Under the pieces are notes generated by a model, which saw only the letters and a program-made list of their open reading frames with translations, did not search any database and was not told the origin of the DNA. From positions 1 to 33,003 of the forward strand of contig NZ_JAUHTR010000027.1 in assembly GCF_030418125.1 (NCBI RefSeq): 33,003 bases of DNA. The letters are read 5' to 3'. The DNA is from Fictibacillus fluitans. GTDB taxonomy: Bacteria > Bacillota > Bacilli > Bacillales > Fictibacillaceae. The position numbers and the translations under genes are program-made. Every line of letters starts with the position of its first letter. Positions within the stretch are counted from its first letter, which is position 1. Shown piece by piece: positions 1 through 8,473 of the stretch.

Positions 1-108
1 AGCTTTTCTTATGTAAAATTGACAATTTGTTTATAAAACGGGCCTTGATGTTTCCAATCTCCTTTTTCCGTGATACGATGAATGAAAACAGCTGAAAAGA
101 GGGCTGCT

Positions 109-789
109 ATGTTTGGAATCATTTCGGCAGGGCTCGCTCCTGCTATTGCCCTGCTTGCTTTTTTTTATCTCAAGGATAAATACGAAACCGAGCCGGTTTC
201 AATGGTGATTCGTTTATATATTTTTGGGGCCTTGCTTGTTTTTCCCGTAATGGTCATCCAATTTGGATTTAAAGAAGAGCTCATGGTCTCGCCGCTGACG
301 GAAGGAATCTTTTTGTCTGCGCTGCTTGAAGAGTTTTTAAAATGGTTTTTAGTTTTTTATTGTGCCTATATGCATGCTGAATTTAATGAGCCCTATGACG
401 GCATTGTTTATGCTGTTTCTCTTTCCCTTGGATTTGCTTCCATGGAAAATATATTCTATCTGTATGTTCATGGTGTCAATGAAGCCCTGGGAAGAGCACT
501 AATGCCCGTATCCAGCCATGCACTTTTTGGCGTCATCAGCGGATATTACTTTGGAAAAGCAAAATTTTCATCAGGCTCCAAGAAGAAATGGCTTCTGGTG
601 TTCTCTATCATTATTCCGTTTGTGCTGCACGGGGTATATAATTGGATTTTACTCGCGTTTGAACGGGATTTTTTGATTGCCATGCTGCCTTTTATGCTGT
701 TCCTCTGGTGGCTGGGATTGAAAAAGGTAAAACTGGCCAACGCTCACAAAACCGCATGGCTGGCAAGGCAAAAAAATATTGGTTCTTAA
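109..789 (+). CDS. prsW: Intramembrane glutamic-type protease PrsW
   Basis: Multi-pass membrane protein of 226 aa, close to the usual PrsW length (about 218 aa). In B. subtilis PrsW makes the first (site-1) cut in anti-sigma factor RsiW, releasing sigma-W during envelope stress. Visible family motifs are the Glu pair E74-E75 (LLEEFLKW), the FASMEN motif around E113, His137 and a conserved His174 (LHGVYNW). E74, E75 and H174 line up with the residues known to matter in B. subtilis PrsW. The ATG at 109 is preferred because AAGAGGG lies 5 nt upstream and MFGIISAG matches the family N-terminus; an in-frame ATG at 82 has no ribosome site. A terminator follows directly, so the gene ends its transcript. 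rsiW is not in the window, so the substrate is inferred. Confidence 0.93.
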   Translation: MFGIISAGLAPAIALLAFFYLKDKYETEPVSMVIRLYIFGALLVFPVMVIQFGFKEELMVSPLTEGIFLSALLEEFLKWFLVFYCAYMHAEFNEPYDGIVYAVSLSLGFASMENIFYLYVHGVNEALGRALMPVSSHALFGVISGYYFGKAKFSSGSKKKWLLVFSIIIPFVLHGVYNWILLAFERDFLIAMLPFMLFLWWLGLKKVKLANAHKTAWLARQKNIGS

Positions 790-790
790 G

Positions 791-822
791 AAACCCGAAG
801 ACTAAGTTCTTGGGGTTTTTTT
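791..822 (+). terminator. Terminator of prsW
   Basis: Hairpin AAACCC-g-AAGA / TCTT-g-GGGTTT with a six-base loop and one internal G/G mismatch, running into a T tract. It begins at the prsW stop codon and separates prsW from sleB. Confidence 0.8.
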
Positions 823-849
823 ATATGTTTTTATTTTTGTATAAAATGC

Positions 850-881
850 TGAGATTTACAAAAGCTAACATCATCATACAA
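850..881 (+). promoter_or_regulatory. Weak candidate sigma-G promoter for sleB
   Basis: TGAGAT at 850-855 and CATACAA at 875-881 resemble the sigma-G -35 (TGAATA) and -10 (CATACTA) elements. The 19-nt spacer is one or two longer than ideal. B. subtilis sleB is made in the forespore under sigma-G, which is the reason for looking here. The -35 match is poor. Confidence 0.3.
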
Positions 882-912
882 AGCTGAGAATATTTCACAG
901 GAGGCACTTTCC

Positions 913-1806
913 ATGAAGAAATCTATGCGTTACATAAAGCGTACGCTGTTGTTCTTAACTGCCATAACTTGTTTATTGACCGGATTTACTCCGGAAACCA
1001 CTCATGCTTTTACCCCACAGGTCATACAAAAAGGAGCTACGGGTGACGATGTGATCGAGCTGCAGTCCCGATTGCAGTATATCGGCTTTTATAATGGGCC
1101 GATCGATGGCGTCTTTAGCTGGAGAACGTACTGGGCCCTCCGCAATTTTCAGTATGAAAACAAGCTGAAAGTAGATGGTCTGGCAGGTTTTACAACAAAA
1201 AAGAAGCTGGCGGATCAAACGAAATTTGATTATGGCTGGGTGCATAAGCAGATCCGAAAAGGTAACAAATTCACAACATATGGCGGTGTACCGAAAGAGA
1301 AACAGGTCAAAAAATCTAAAGGAAAGACCGGTGCCGGTGCAAAAGCTGCACCCGCCAAACAGGGAGCCAAGGGGAAAAGTGCAAAACCCGGTGCGAAAGC
1401 AGCAGTTAAGGTGCGCACACCAAAACAAGGATCAAATATTCCTGATGGTTATTCCCAAAACGATATCAATTTAATGGCGAATGCTGTGTATGGTGAGTCA
1501 CGGGGTGAAAAATATATCGGTCAAGTTGCTGTAGCGGCAGTTATTATCAACCGCGTGGAAAATTCCGAATTTCCAAATACCGTTTCAGGCGTTATTTTTG
1601 AGCCAGGAGCGTTCACAGCGGTAGCGGATGGCCAAATTTATTTAACACCAAACGAAAAAGCAAAAAAAGCCGTCATGGATGCTTTGAATGGCTGGGATCC
1701 AACTGGTGAAGCACTTTATTATTTTAATCCCGATACAGCTACATCAGGCTGGATTTGGACAAGGCCTCAAATCAAAAAAATTGGTAAGCACATTTATACC
1801 AAATAA
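913..1806 (+). CDS. sleB: Spore cortex-lytic enzyme SleB
   Basis: Germination enzyme of 297 aa (B. subtilis SleB is 305 aa). SleB is a lytic transglycosylase that degrades muramic-delta-lactam-containing cortex peptidoglycan when spores germinate. Visible parts are a signal peptide with hydrophobic core LLFLTAITCLLTG ending near THA-FT (residue 33); a peptidoglycan-binding domain at about 40-100 (GDDVIELQSRLQYIGFY); a low-complexity Lys/Gly/Ala linker at about 125-175; and a C-terminal hydrolase_2 catalytic domain from about 180 with the conserved Glu in YGESRGE. The ATG at 913 is preceded by CAGGAGG. ypeB follows 14 bases after the stop codon, forming the usual sleB-ypeB pair. Confidence 0.96.
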   Translation: MKKSMRYIKRTLLFLTAITCLLTGFTPETTHAFTPQVIQKGATGDDVIELQSRLQYIGFYNGPIDGVFSWRTYWALRNFQYENKLKVDGLAGFTTKKKLADQTKFDYGWVHKQIRKGNKFTTYGGVPKEKQVKKSKGKTGAGAKAAPAKQGAKGKSAKPGAKAAVKVRTPKQGSNIPDGYSQNDINLMANAVYGESRGEKYIGQVAVAAVIINRVENSEFPNTVSGVIFEPGAFTAVADGQIYLTPNEKAKKAVMDALNGWDPTGEALYYFNPDTATSGWIWTRPQIKKIGKHIYTK

Positions 1807-1820
1807 CGGAGGTGATTTCC

Positions 1821-3170
1821 TTGATACGAAATGCATTGATTGCTCTTTTAGTAATAGCTGTTGCAGGCACAGGTTATTGGGGATATAAACAGCAGCAGGA
1901 AAAGAATGCGATACGAATTCAGTCAGAAAATAACTACCAGCGCGCATTCCATGATTTGAACTTTAATCTGGACGCATTGCACGACAAAATTGGTGAAACG
2001 CTCGCTATGAATTCCAAGCGCCAGATTTCCCCGACGCTGGCCCAGGTATGGCGTTTAACTTCAGAAGCGCACAATAACGTCGGACAGCTGCCGCTCGGAC
2101 TGCTGCCGTTTAATAAAACGGAGGATTTCCTGACGAAGATGGGAGATTTCAGTTATCGTGTTTCCTTGAGAGATCTGGAAAAAAAGCCTCTTACTGATAA
2201 GGAATACAAAACGCTGAAGGATCTTTATGCTAATTCCACCGGGATACAGGATGAATTACGAAGAACCGAGGCTGTTGCCAGCAAAAAAGATATACGGTGG
2301 ACGGATGTAGAATTAGCACTGTCCAAGAAAGACCAGCCTCAGGATAATACGATCATAGATGGGTTCAAAACAGTTGATAAAGCGTCACAAGGATATGCCG
2401 AAACTGACTTTGGCCCCGAAGTGGCAAGCATGCACAACGCGAAAAAAAGAAATTTGACCAAGCTTGAAGGCCGTTATATCACGAAGGAAGAAGCCAAAAA
2501 ACAAGCGATTAAATTCTTTCAATTAAAGAAAAATGTGAAAATCACAGTGAAGGAAACCGGAAAGGGTTCTCAATATCGTGCTTACTCCCTGACTATGTAC
2601 AATCCTGATACAAAAGCAACCACGTATATGGATATCACAAAAAAAGGCGGATATCCGCTATGGGTGCTTCAGGACCGAAAAGTGGGTGCACAAAAAATCA
2701 GTTTGAACAAAGCGCAAAAAGAAGCTGTATCCTTCCTGAATATGCATATGAAAAGCAAAATGGAAGTGGTTTCGGCAAACCAGTATGACAATATTGCAGT
2801 ATTTAACTTTGTCAGCACAAAGCAGGGAGTCAGGATTTACCCCGACATGATCTCCATCAAGGTTGCTCTTGATAATGGAGACATCATGGGCTATCAGGGA
2901 ACGGATTTCCTTACTTCTCATTACGACCGGAAAATCCCGGCCGCAAAAATTACCGAGAAGCAGGCGAGAGCCAAGCTCAATCCGAAGTTTAAGGTGATGG
3001 AGAAACATATGGCCATCATAAAAAATGATATTAAACAAGAAGTATACTGTTATGAGTTTTTAGGGGTGCTGGGTGATGAAACGTACATCATTTATATCAG
3101 TGCACAAAATGGTGATGAAGAGCAAGTGAAGAAATTGCGTGAAGGCCAGCCGGACTACGCTTCCATGTAA
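1821..3170 (+). CDS. ypeB: Germination protein YpeB
   Basis: Protein of 449 aa with one N-terminal membrane segment (residues 3-20, NALIALLVIAVAGTGYWG) and C-terminal PepSY repeats from about residue 215. YpeB is needed for SleB to accumulate and stay stable in dormant spores. The sequence matches B. subtilis YpeB throughout, for example NNYQRAFHDL, the TLAMNS segment, MDITKKGG and FLTSH. The TTG at 1821 is chosen because GGAGGTGAT (1808-1816) is correctly spaced and MIRNALIALL fits the family; an in-frame GTG at 1812 falls inside that ribosome site. It is probably co-transcribed with sleB. The terminator at 3180 ends the pair. Confidence 0.95.
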   Translation: MIRNALIALLVIAVAGTGYWGYKQQQEKNAIRIQSENNYQRAFHDLNFNLDALHDKIGETLAMNSKRQISPTLAQVWRLTSEAHNNVGQLPLGLLPFNKTEDFLTKMGDFSYRVSLRDLEKKPLTDKEYKTLKDLYANSTGIQDELRRTEAVASKKDIRWTDVELALSKKDQPQDNTIIDGFKTVDKASQGYAETDFGPEVASMHNAKKRNLTKLEGRYITKEEAKKQAIKFFQLKKNVKITVKETGKGSQYRAYSLTMYNPDTKATTYMDITKKGGYPLWVLQDRKVGAQKISLNKAQKEAVSFLNMHMKSKMEVVSANQYDNIAVFNFVSTKQGVRIYPDMISIKVALDNGDIMGYQGTDFLTSHYDRKIPAAKITEKQARAKLNPKFKVMEKHMAIIKNDIKQEVYCYEFLGVLGDETYIIYISAQNGDEEQVKKLREGQPDYASM

Positions 3171-3179
3171 GGATAATAA

Positions 3180-3238
3180 GGGAAAAGTCAGAGATTTTTC
3201 ACGAGGAGTGGAAAAATCACAGCGGCTTTTCCCTTTTT
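3180..3238 (+). terminator. Two-part terminator of sleB-ypeB
   Basis: Outer arms GGGAAAAG (3180-3187) and CTTTTCCC (3226-3233) enclose inner arms GATTTTTC (3193-3200) and GAAAAATC (3211-3218). A T5 run follows. The nested stem is long and nearly perfect. Confidence 0.8.
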
Positions 3239-3306
3239 CCATGGCATCAATGGTATAGAGCAGCCGTGGTTTGGTTATATTAGTGCCAAATATGGAGGGA
3301 CCGATC

Positions 3307-3486
3307 ATGAAAAAACTAGAAAATATGCTTGTTAAGCTTGCCCTTATTCATTTGATTTTTCTTGTTTTGGCGCAATGGGTGCTGACACACGACAGCTGGA
3401 AGCGGAACGTTAATAAGAGCATCTATTATGAAGGAGTCATTAAAGGAAACGAACCAAGGACGACAGAGACCATAGACCATAAATAA
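3307..3486 (+). CDS. ypfB: Small membrane protein YpfB (DUF5359)
   Basis: Protein of 59 aa with one hydrophobic segment at residues 8-26 (LVKLALIHLIFLVLAQWVL) and a charged tail containing YYEGVIKGNEP. Length, position just before cmk and layout match B. subtilis YpfB, whose function is unknown. The ATG at 3307 has GGAGG (3294-3298) upstream; in-frame codons further upstream lack a ribosome site. B. subtilis has ypfA (the c-di-GMP receptor MotI) between ypeB and ypfB, and it is missing here. A single-pass topology with a short cytoplasmic N-terminus is likely. Confidence 0.75.
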   Translation: MKKLENMLVKLALIHLIFLVLAQWVLTHDSWKRNVNKSIYYEGVIKGNEPRTTETIDHK

Positions 3487-3546
3487 GCTTTATGATATAG
3501 TTAATGGCGGAAAGTTACCTATGAATAGTTAATGCTTCAACGCATA

Positions 3547-3570
3547 AAAAGCAGGTAAATACCTGCTTTT
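3547..3570. terminator. Symmetric hairpin between ypfB and cmk
   Basis: AAAAGCAGGTA and TACCTGCTTTT form a perfect 11-bp inverted repeat with a 2-base centre, ending in TTTT on either strand. It probably terminates ypfB transcripts. It lies 49 bases before cmk. Confidence 0.65.
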
Positions 3571-3618
3571 GTTCGTATGGTACTAAAAATATATGTTGTT
3601 TGAAAAGCAGGAGGAAAC

Positions 3619-4296
3619 ATGAACAAGAAATTAAAAATCGCCATTGACGGACCGGCCGGAGCGGGTAAAAGCACAGTTGCCAAATTGGTGGCAGATCAGC
3701 TTTCCTACATTTACATAGATACAGGGGCAATGTATCGTGCACTCACTTACAAAGCGCTGGCGTCCAACAGTAATTTGCATGATGGCAGTGTCTTGCAGTC
3801 TCTTTTAAAAGAAACGGAGATCGAGCTTGAGATCACTGAAAGCGGGCAAGCGGTCATTCTCGACGGGAAAAATGTTTCAGAAGAAATCCGAAGCGCAGAG
3901 GTAACGAATAATGTTTCGTTTGTGGCCACACCTCAGCAAGTGAGGGAGGAAATGGTTCACAGGCAGCAAAAATTGGCAGCCCAGGGCGGGGTCGTGATGG
4001 ATGGCCGTGATATTGGGACCCATGTCATGCCTGATGCAGAATTGAAGGTATTTCTTGTAGCATCCGTGGAAGAGCGTGCCAAGAGACGCTTTGAAGAAAA
4101 CCGGAATAAAGGGTATGAAACCAATCTTGAACAATTAAAAGAAGAAATCAGTCTCCGTGACAAACGTGATTCTGAGCGGGAATTTGCTCCTCTTAAAAAA
4201 GCAGATGATGCCATAGAGCTTGACACCACATCAATGTCCATTCAAGATGTTGTTAATGAAATTCTTCACTTGGTGAGTGAAAGGGCTGAAATATAA
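3619..4296 (+). CDS. cmk: Cytidylate kinase
   Basis: Cytosolic (d)CMP kinase of 225 aa (B. subtilis 224 aa) that phosphorylates CMP and dCMP to the diphosphates using ATP. The N-terminal P-loop GPAGAGKST spans about residues 12-20. The nucleoside-monophosphate region contains [13 protein letters not shown], and a conserved [14 protein letters not shown] motif lies at about 129-142. The LID region [10 protein letters not shown] follows at about 155-164. ATG 3619 has AGGAGG upstream. plsC starts at or just after the stop codon, so the two are probably translated from one mRNA. Confidence 0.97.
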   Translation: MNKKLKIAIDGPAGAGKSTVAKLVADQLSYIYIDTGAMYRALTYKALASNSNLHDGSVLQSLLKETEIELEITESGQAVILDGKNVSEEIRSAEVTNNVSFVATPQQVREEMVHRQQKLAAQGGVVMDGRDIGTHVMPDAELKVFLVASVEERAKRRFEENRNKGYETNLEQLKEEISLRDKRDSEREFAPLKKADDAIELDTTSMSIQDVVNEILHLVSERAEI

Positions 4297-4297
4297 A

Positions 4298-4879
4298 GTG
4301 AACCTTTACAGATTTGGGAAAATGGTCTGCGGTGCATTTTTAAAAAGCATGTACCGAATAGAGGTTAGAGGAGTGGAGAATATTCCACAAACCGGCGGGA
4401 TTCTTCTTTGCAGCAACCATATTAATAATTTTGATCCTCCGCTTGTCGGAGTGGCCGCGTCGAGAGACGTTCATTTTATGGCCAAGGCAGAGCTTTTTGA
4501 CATGCCAGTCCTAAAAGCGCTCCTTCCCAGGATTAACGCATTCCCGGTCAAACGGGGAATGAGTGATAAGCAAGCGTTAAGAAACGGCCTGAATCTGCTA
4601 AAAGAAGGCAAGGTCCTCGGACTTTTTCCTGAAGGTACACGAAGCAAGACAGGCGAACTCGGTCAAGGGCTTGCCGGTGCCGGTTTTTTTGCCTTGAAAT
4701 CGGAAGCAGCGGTTGTCCCGTGTGCCATTAAGGGACAGTATAAACGAGGCAAGACAGTTACTGTTATTTTTGGCAAGCCGATTGATTTTTCTGAAATGAG
4801 GGAGCAAAAAGCTTCCGCTCGGGACGCAACAAACCTTATAATGTTAAATATAGAAAAGCTTCTAAAGGAAACATCGTAA
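4298..4879 (+). CDS. plsC: 1-acylglycerol-3-phosphate acyltransferase (PlsC family)
   Basis: Enzyme of 193 aa that acylates lysophosphatidic acid to phosphatidic acid at the membrane. The acyltransferase block I HX4D motif is H41-INNF-D46, block III is FPEGTRS (about 110-116), and VPCAIKG lies near residue 150. GTG 4298 is preferred, 2 bases after the cmk stop, with AAGGG upstream at a rather long spacing. An in-frame GTG at 4277 would overlap cmk and has no ribosome site. The sequence differs from B. subtilis PlsC, so this may be a paralogue. Cmk supplies CMP/CDP for CDP-diacylglycerol chemistry, and plsY and gpsA lie 4 kb downstream. Confidence 0.88.
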   Translation: MNLYRFGKMVCGAFLKSMYRIEVRGVENIPQTGGILLCSNHINNFDPPLVGVAASRDVHFMAKAELFDMPVLKALLPRINAFPVKRGMSDKQALRNGLNLLKEGKVLGLFPEGTRSKTGELGQGLAGAGFFALKSEAAVVPCAIKGQYKRGKTVTVIFGKPIDFSEMREQKASARDATNLIMLNIEKLLKETS

Positions 4880-4953
4880 AAGGCATACTGTATACTTCCT
4901 TCAAATGAAGGTTGAAAATATATACTTATACGAAATTGAGGAGGCAGTGACAT

Positions 4954-6099
4954 ATGGCTGACGAATTAAACACAAGTCTAGAAGAAACAAAGGTCCTTGA
5001 GGTAGGGGATATCGTAGAAGGAACCGTTCTAAAGGTTGAAGATAAACTGGCCATTCTTGATGTAAGCTACAAACAGGATGCAGTTCTTCCCGTTAATGAA
5101 ATATCCAATGTTTTTGTTGAAAAAGCTTCGGATTTCTTAAAGGAGGGTGACAAAGTTACAGTGAAAGTTACCTCTCTGACAGAAGATCAGCTTACCGTTT
5201 CAAAAAAAGCGGTGGATACTGTGAACTCATGGGAAGAACTCAACAGTAAGTTTGAGCAAAATGAATCATTTGAAGTAACCGTTCATGAAGTGGTAAAAGG
5301 CGGACTGGTGGTTGATCTTGGTGTTCGCGGCTTTATTCCCGCTTCCATGGTTGAAAAACGATTTGTTGAAGATTTCAGCGATTACAAAAACCGTACGCTC
5401 GAGGTGAAAATTGTTGAACTGGATCAGGAGAAAAACCGTGTGATCCTTTCACACAGAGCGGTTGAAGAAGAATTGGAATCCAAAAAGAAACAAGAACTGC
5501 TCAATAATCTTGAAGCAGGACAAGTGCTTGACGGAACCGTTCAGCGTCTTACGGATTTTGGTGCGTTTGTTGATATCGGCGGGCTTGACGGGCTTGTCCA
5601 TATTTCCCAGCTTTCTCATAAACGGGTGGAAACTCCATCCGAAGTGGTTTCTGAGGGAGATACAGTAAAAGTAAAAGTGCTTTCGGTTGACCGCGATAAC
5701 GAGAGGGTTTCCCTTTCCATTAAAGAAACCCAGCCTGGACCGTGGGAAAGCAATGTTTCCACGTTGTCTGCTGGAAAAGTTATTCAAGGCACCGTCAGAC
5801 GCCTTGTTAACTTCGGCGCTTTTGTGGAAGTAGCTCCAGGAGTTGAAGGGCTGGTTCATATTTCCGAGATCAGCAACCGCCATATCGGCAGTCCTGGCGA
5901 AGTTTTGTCGGAAGGTGAAACGGTCACTGTTAAAATTCTTGATGTGGATTCCAAAGAGAAACGAATTTCACTGAGCATCCGTGCAGCACAGGAGGATACT
6001 GAGCAGAAGGATATCCAAAAAAACTTCCCTAAAGAGGAAAGAGGATTTTCCCTTGCTGACATGATTGGCGATCAGCTCAAAGGCCTTAAAAAAGATTAA
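4954..6099 (+). CDS. ypfD: S1-domain RNA-binding protein YpfD (ribosomal protein S1 homologue)
   Basis: Protein of 381 aa (B. subtilis YpfD 382 aa) with four S1/OB-fold repeats starting at about residues 17 (GDIVEGTVLKVE), 105 (EVTVHEVVKGGLVVDLGVRG), 190 (GQVLDGTVQRLTDFGAFVDI) and 275 (GKVIQGTVRRLVNFGAFVEV). Repeats 3 and 4 carry the clearest RNA-binding surface (FGAFV, GLVHISQ/E). It is related to the proteobacterial S1 protein, but Firmicute versions are shorter and not essential for initiation at strong ribosome sites. ATG 4954 lies within CATATG after GAGGAGG. It is separated from plsC by 74 bases and has its own terminator. Confidence 0.93.
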   Translation: MADELNTSLEETKVLEVGDIVEGTVLKVEDKLAILDVSYKQDAVLPVNEISNVFVEKASDFLKEGDKVTVKVTSLTEDQLTVSKKAVDTVNSWEELNSKFEQNESFEVTVHEVVKGGLVVDLGVRGFIPASMVEKRFVEDFSDYKNRTLEVKIVELDQEKNRVILSHRAVEEELESKKKQELLNNLEAGQVLDGTVQRLTDFGAFVDIGGLDGLVHISQLSHKRVETPSEVVSEGDTVKVKVLSVDRDNERVSLSIKETQPGPWESNVSTLSAGKVIQGTVRRLVNFGAFVEVAPGVEGLVHISEISNRHIGSPGEVLSEGETVTVKILDVDSKEKRISLSIRAAQEDTEQKDIQKNFPKEERGFSLADMIGDQLKGLKKD

Positions 6100-6141
6100 T
6101 TTAAAAGAACTCCATGATTCTTTCCACAGCATACCCTGCAG

Positions 6142-6166
6142 AAAGAACTCCACGGAGTTCTTTTTT
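6142..6166 (+). terminator. Terminator of ypfD
   Basis: AAAGAACTCC (6142-6151) pairs with GGAGTTCTTT (6154-6163), followed by T residues. A second copy of the left arm, AAAGAACTCCA, lies 37 bases upstream (6105-6115) and could compete for the same right arm. Confidence 0.8.
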
Positions 6167-6180
6167 ATTTAAATCCTAGT

Positions 6181-6321
6181 CTAATCCTTCTGATGATTTC
6201 GTTTTCTGGCCTCTTCAGGTCCTTCGAGTGATGTGGCACCATTATATTTTAAGGATTGGTCACGATCGGATTCTACTCGGTGTGATTCTCTCAGCTTTTT
6301 CTCCTGGCGGTCTTTTCCCAT
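6181..6321 (-). CDS. ypzI: Small conserved protein YpzI
   Basis: The only convincing reverse-strand gene. It encodes a 46-aa, highly charged protein starting MGKDRQEKKLRES and containing RVESDRDQSLKYNGATSLEGPEEA, which I recognise as the YpzI family of Bacillaceae; its function is unknown. The CAT at 6319-6321 on the plus strand is the start. On the minus strand it is preceded by AAAGGAGG at good spacing, whereas a longer in-frame extension has no ribosome site. It is convergent with ypfD and divergent from yphA. A close match to a sigma-G promoter lies just upstream, suggesting forespore expression. No membrane segment is visible. Confidence 0.8.
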   Translation of the reverse strand: MGKDRQEKKLRESHRVESDRDQSLKYNGATSLEGPEEARKRNHQKD

Positions 6322-6348
6322 TTGGATTTCCTCCTTTCGCTTTTCTTT

Positions 6349-6378
6349 TATTATGACTTTGTGATTAGGTTTTATTCG
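6349..6378 (-). promoter_or_regulatory. Candidate sigma-G promoter of ypzI
   Basis: Read on the minus strand: CGAATA (6378-6373), a 17-base spacer, then CATAATA (6355-6349). The sigma-G consensus is TGAATA, 17-18 bases, CATACTA. Predicted start is near 6342, about 20 bases before the ypzI start codon. Confidence 0.5.
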
Positions 6379-6409
6379 ATTGAGCATAATGGAGGAAGAG
6401 GAGGAGAAC

Positions 6410-7018
6410 ATGTTGGATGGTATTTTCTTTTATTGGTTTACATGGATTGGCTGGGCCTACTGCTCATTTTTAATGAAAGCATGCCCGCAAAGAACGATTT
6501 ATTCCATGATGCTCCTGATGATGGTGATTTTGCAGGGGTTTACAATAAGAGCAGGGAATTTACTGCTTCATTTTTCATTTGCATTTTTGCTGGTGAGCTG
6601 TTTTATGTCTGTATTCCGCCTCCGTTTTAAAGGAGTGATATCTTTTGTCTTTTATTCCTGTTTGGTTGCTCTGGCCTATAATGCCATGCTTCTATTCTCC
6701 CTGTATGATCCGGTATGGATTGTTGTTGAAGTAAAATGGATGCTGGCAGGAGCGTTGTTCCTTTTATCTCTATTTTTAATGCGGGATACAGGGATGAGGC
6801 CTTATATGCTGGGGGCTGGAATGGCATTAGGAGAGACGGTGTATCATTTTATAATAAAAAAACTAGCGCTTACTCTTGAGCTGGGCAGCCTGTCATTCTT
6901 CGATGTTCTCTCGATGTCGGTCGCGCTCTGCTTTGCATGGGAAGGGCTCCATCAATTTTCTGCTTACGTTTATACAGAAGCAGGAAAAGGGCGAGTGTCC
7001 AAGAGGGCATCGCGGTAA
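6410..7018 (+). CDS. yphA: Integral membrane protein YphA
   Basis: Hydrophobic protein of 202 aa with about six membrane segments (for example FYWFTWIGWAYCSFLM, FSFAFLLVSCFMSVF, ISFVFYSCLVALAYNAMLLF and a C-terminal DVLSMSVALCFAWEGL) and a basic tail KGRVSKRASR. Position after ypfD and before der, length and MLDGIFFYWF start match B. subtilis YphA (199 aa), which has no assigned function. ATG 6410 has AGGAGGAG immediately upstream; a TTG at 6380 in frame would add ten mostly acidic residues without a ribosome site. No catalytic motif is visible. Confidence 0.78.
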   Translation: MLDGIFFYWFTWIGWAYCSFLMKACPQRTIYSMMLLMMVILQGFTIRAGNLLLHFSFAFLLVSCFMSVFRLRFKGVISFVFYSCLVALAYNAMLLFSLYDPVWIVVEVKWMLAGALFLLSLFLMRDTGMRPYMLGAGMALGETVYHFIIKKLALTLELGSLSFFDVLSMSVALCFAWEGLHQFSAYVYTEAGKGRVSKRASR

Positions 7019-7038
7019 GCGGTCCCGCCGCCTTGTGG

Positions 7039-7067
7039 TTGTGGGTTAGACTTTTATCTGCTAAAAT
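7039..7067 (+). promoter_or_regulatory. Weak candidate sigma-A promoter upstream of der
   Basis: TTGTGG (7039-7044), 17 bases, TAAAAT (7062-7067). The -10 is good and the -35 keeps only TTG. A terminator lies between this promoter and der. Confidence 0.3.
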
Positions 7068-7084
7068 AAATTAGCTAACTCAAG

Positions 7085-7114
7085 ACCCTTCATGACGGAA
7101 GGGTTTTCTTTTTT
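7085..7114 (+). terminator. Hairpin terminator between yphA and der
   Basis: ACCCTTC (7085-7091) pairs with GAAGGGT (7098-7104) around ATGACG, followed by a T-rich tail. It may end yphA mRNA or act as a leader terminator for der, whose start is 30 bases away. Confidence 0.7.
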
Positions 7115-7144
7115 GGGAACTATTAAGTAAAAGGATGTGTCGAC

Positions 7145-8458
7145 ATGCAAAAGCCAGTATTGGCCATCGTCGGAAGACCAAATGTGGGAAAGTCCACGAT
7201 CTTTAATCGGATTGTTGGAGGCCGGGTATCCATTGTGGAAGATATGCCGGGTGTAACCAGAGACAGAATTTACAGTTCGGCTGAATGGCTGAACCGTGAT
7301 TTTAATATTATTGATACAGGCGGTATAGAAATAGGAGATGAACCACTGCTGCACCTTATGAGACAGCAGGCGGAGATTGCTATTGATGAAGCTGATGTTA
7401 TTTTGTTTCTTGTGGATGGAAAAGAAGGGGTAACGGCTGCCGATGAAGAAGTGGCCAAGCTTCTTTTCCGTTCAAAGAAACCGGTCGTTCTTGGTGTGAA
7501 TAAGATCGACAATCCTGAGCGAAAAGAACTCATCTATGATTTTTATTCATTGGGAATGGGTGAGCCCTTTCCATTGTCCGGTTCACACGGAATCGGGCTT
7601 GGTGATTTGCTTGATGCGGTGTTCAGCCATTTTCCGCAGCAGCCGGAGGAAGAGGAAGATGAAGAAACGATCCGCTTCTGCTTGATCGGCCGCCCGAATG
7701 TCGGAAAATCCTCGCTTGTGAACTCCATCCTGGGCAAGGAACGAGTAATTGTCAGTGAAATTGCAGGAACCACAAGAGATGCCATTGACTCTGAATTTAC
7801 CCGTGAAGGCCAGAAGTATACCATTATCGATACAGCAGGCATGCGCAAAAGAGGGAAAGTGTATGAGCATACCGAAAAGTACAGTGTACTGCGCGCCTTA
7901 AAGGCCATTGACCGGGCGGATGTCGTTTGTGTGGTGCTGAATGCGGAAGAAGGCATTATTGAACAGGACAAGAAGGTGGCAGGCTTCGCTCATGAAGCCG
8001 GAAAAGCGGTCATCATTATAGTGAATAAATGGGATGCTATTGAAAAGGATGATAAGACACTCCGTGAATTTGAGCAAAAAATCAGGGATCACTTCCTTTA
8101 TTTAAGCTATGCGCCGATTCTTTTTGTCTCAGCCAAAACAAAGCAGCGTCTTCATGCTCTTTATCCATTGATCAACCAGGTTGCGGATAACCATGCTCTG
8201 CGCATTCAAACCAACGTATTAAATGATGTGATTATGGATGCTGTTGCCATGAATCCAACACCAACAGATAACGGGAAACGACTGAAAATTAATTATGCAA
8301 CACAGGTGGCGACAAAGCCGCCGACCATCGCTCTTTTTGTTAATGACCCTGAACTTTTGCATTTTTCTTACAGACGATTCCTTGAAAACCGGGTAAGAGA
8401 AACGTTTGGTTTCATTGGGACTCCGATCCGAATCATTGCCCGCAAGAAAAATGATTAG
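7145..8458 (+). CDS. der: Ribosome biogenesis GTPase Der (EngA)
   Basis: Essential tandem-domain GTPase of 437 aa (usual length about 436) that assists late 50S subunit assembly. The first G domain has the P-loop GRPNVGKS at residues 10-17 with DTGG near 57 and NKID near 118. The second has GRPNVGKS near 182, DTAGMRKRG near 229 and NKWD near 296. A C-terminal KH-like domain runs from about 350 ([17 protein letters not shown]) to the basic end [12 protein letters not shown] 7145 follows AAAGGATG at suitable spacing. plsY begins right after the stop codon, so der, plsY and gpsA form a tight operon. Confidence 0.98.
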   Translation: MQKPVLAIVGRPNVGKSTIFNRIVGGRVSIVEDMPGVTRDRIYSSAEWLNRDFNIIDTGGIEIGDEPLLHLMRQQAEIAIDEADVILFLVDGKEGVTAADEEVAKLLFRSKKPVVLGVNKIDNPERKELIYDFYSLGMGEPFPLSGSHGIGLGDLLDAVFSHFPQQPEEEEDEETIRFCLIGRPNVGKSSLVNSILGKERVIVSEIAGTTRDAIDSEFTREGQKYTIIDTAGMRKRGKVYEHTEKYSVLRALKAIDRADVVCVVLNAEEGIIEQDKKVAGFAHEAGKAVIIIVNKWDAIEKDDKTLREFEQKIRDHFLYLSYAPILFVSAKTKQRLHALYPLINQVADNHALRIQTNVLNDVIMDAVAMNPTPTDNGKRLKINYATQVATKPPTIALFVNDPELLHFSYRRFLENRVRETFGFIGTPIRIIARKKND

Positions 8459-8473
8459 GTGCAGGTGTTTTTT

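Noticed and set aside
1-81. TTGACA at 19-24 as a promoter for prsW
   Set aside because: The only -10-like sequence (TATAAA near 32) is about 7 bases away and nothing suitable lies at 16-18 bases.
973-1428. Long reverse-strand frame inside sleB
   Set aside because: It is the complement of the low-complexity Lys/Gly/Ala linker and peptidoglycan-binding region, is Cys/Phe rich and has no family resemblance.
1300-1430. Lys/Gly/Ala-rich segment of sleB as a tandem DNA repeat
   Set aside because: It is a degenerate protein linker between two domains; the DNA units are irregular and do not form true repeats.
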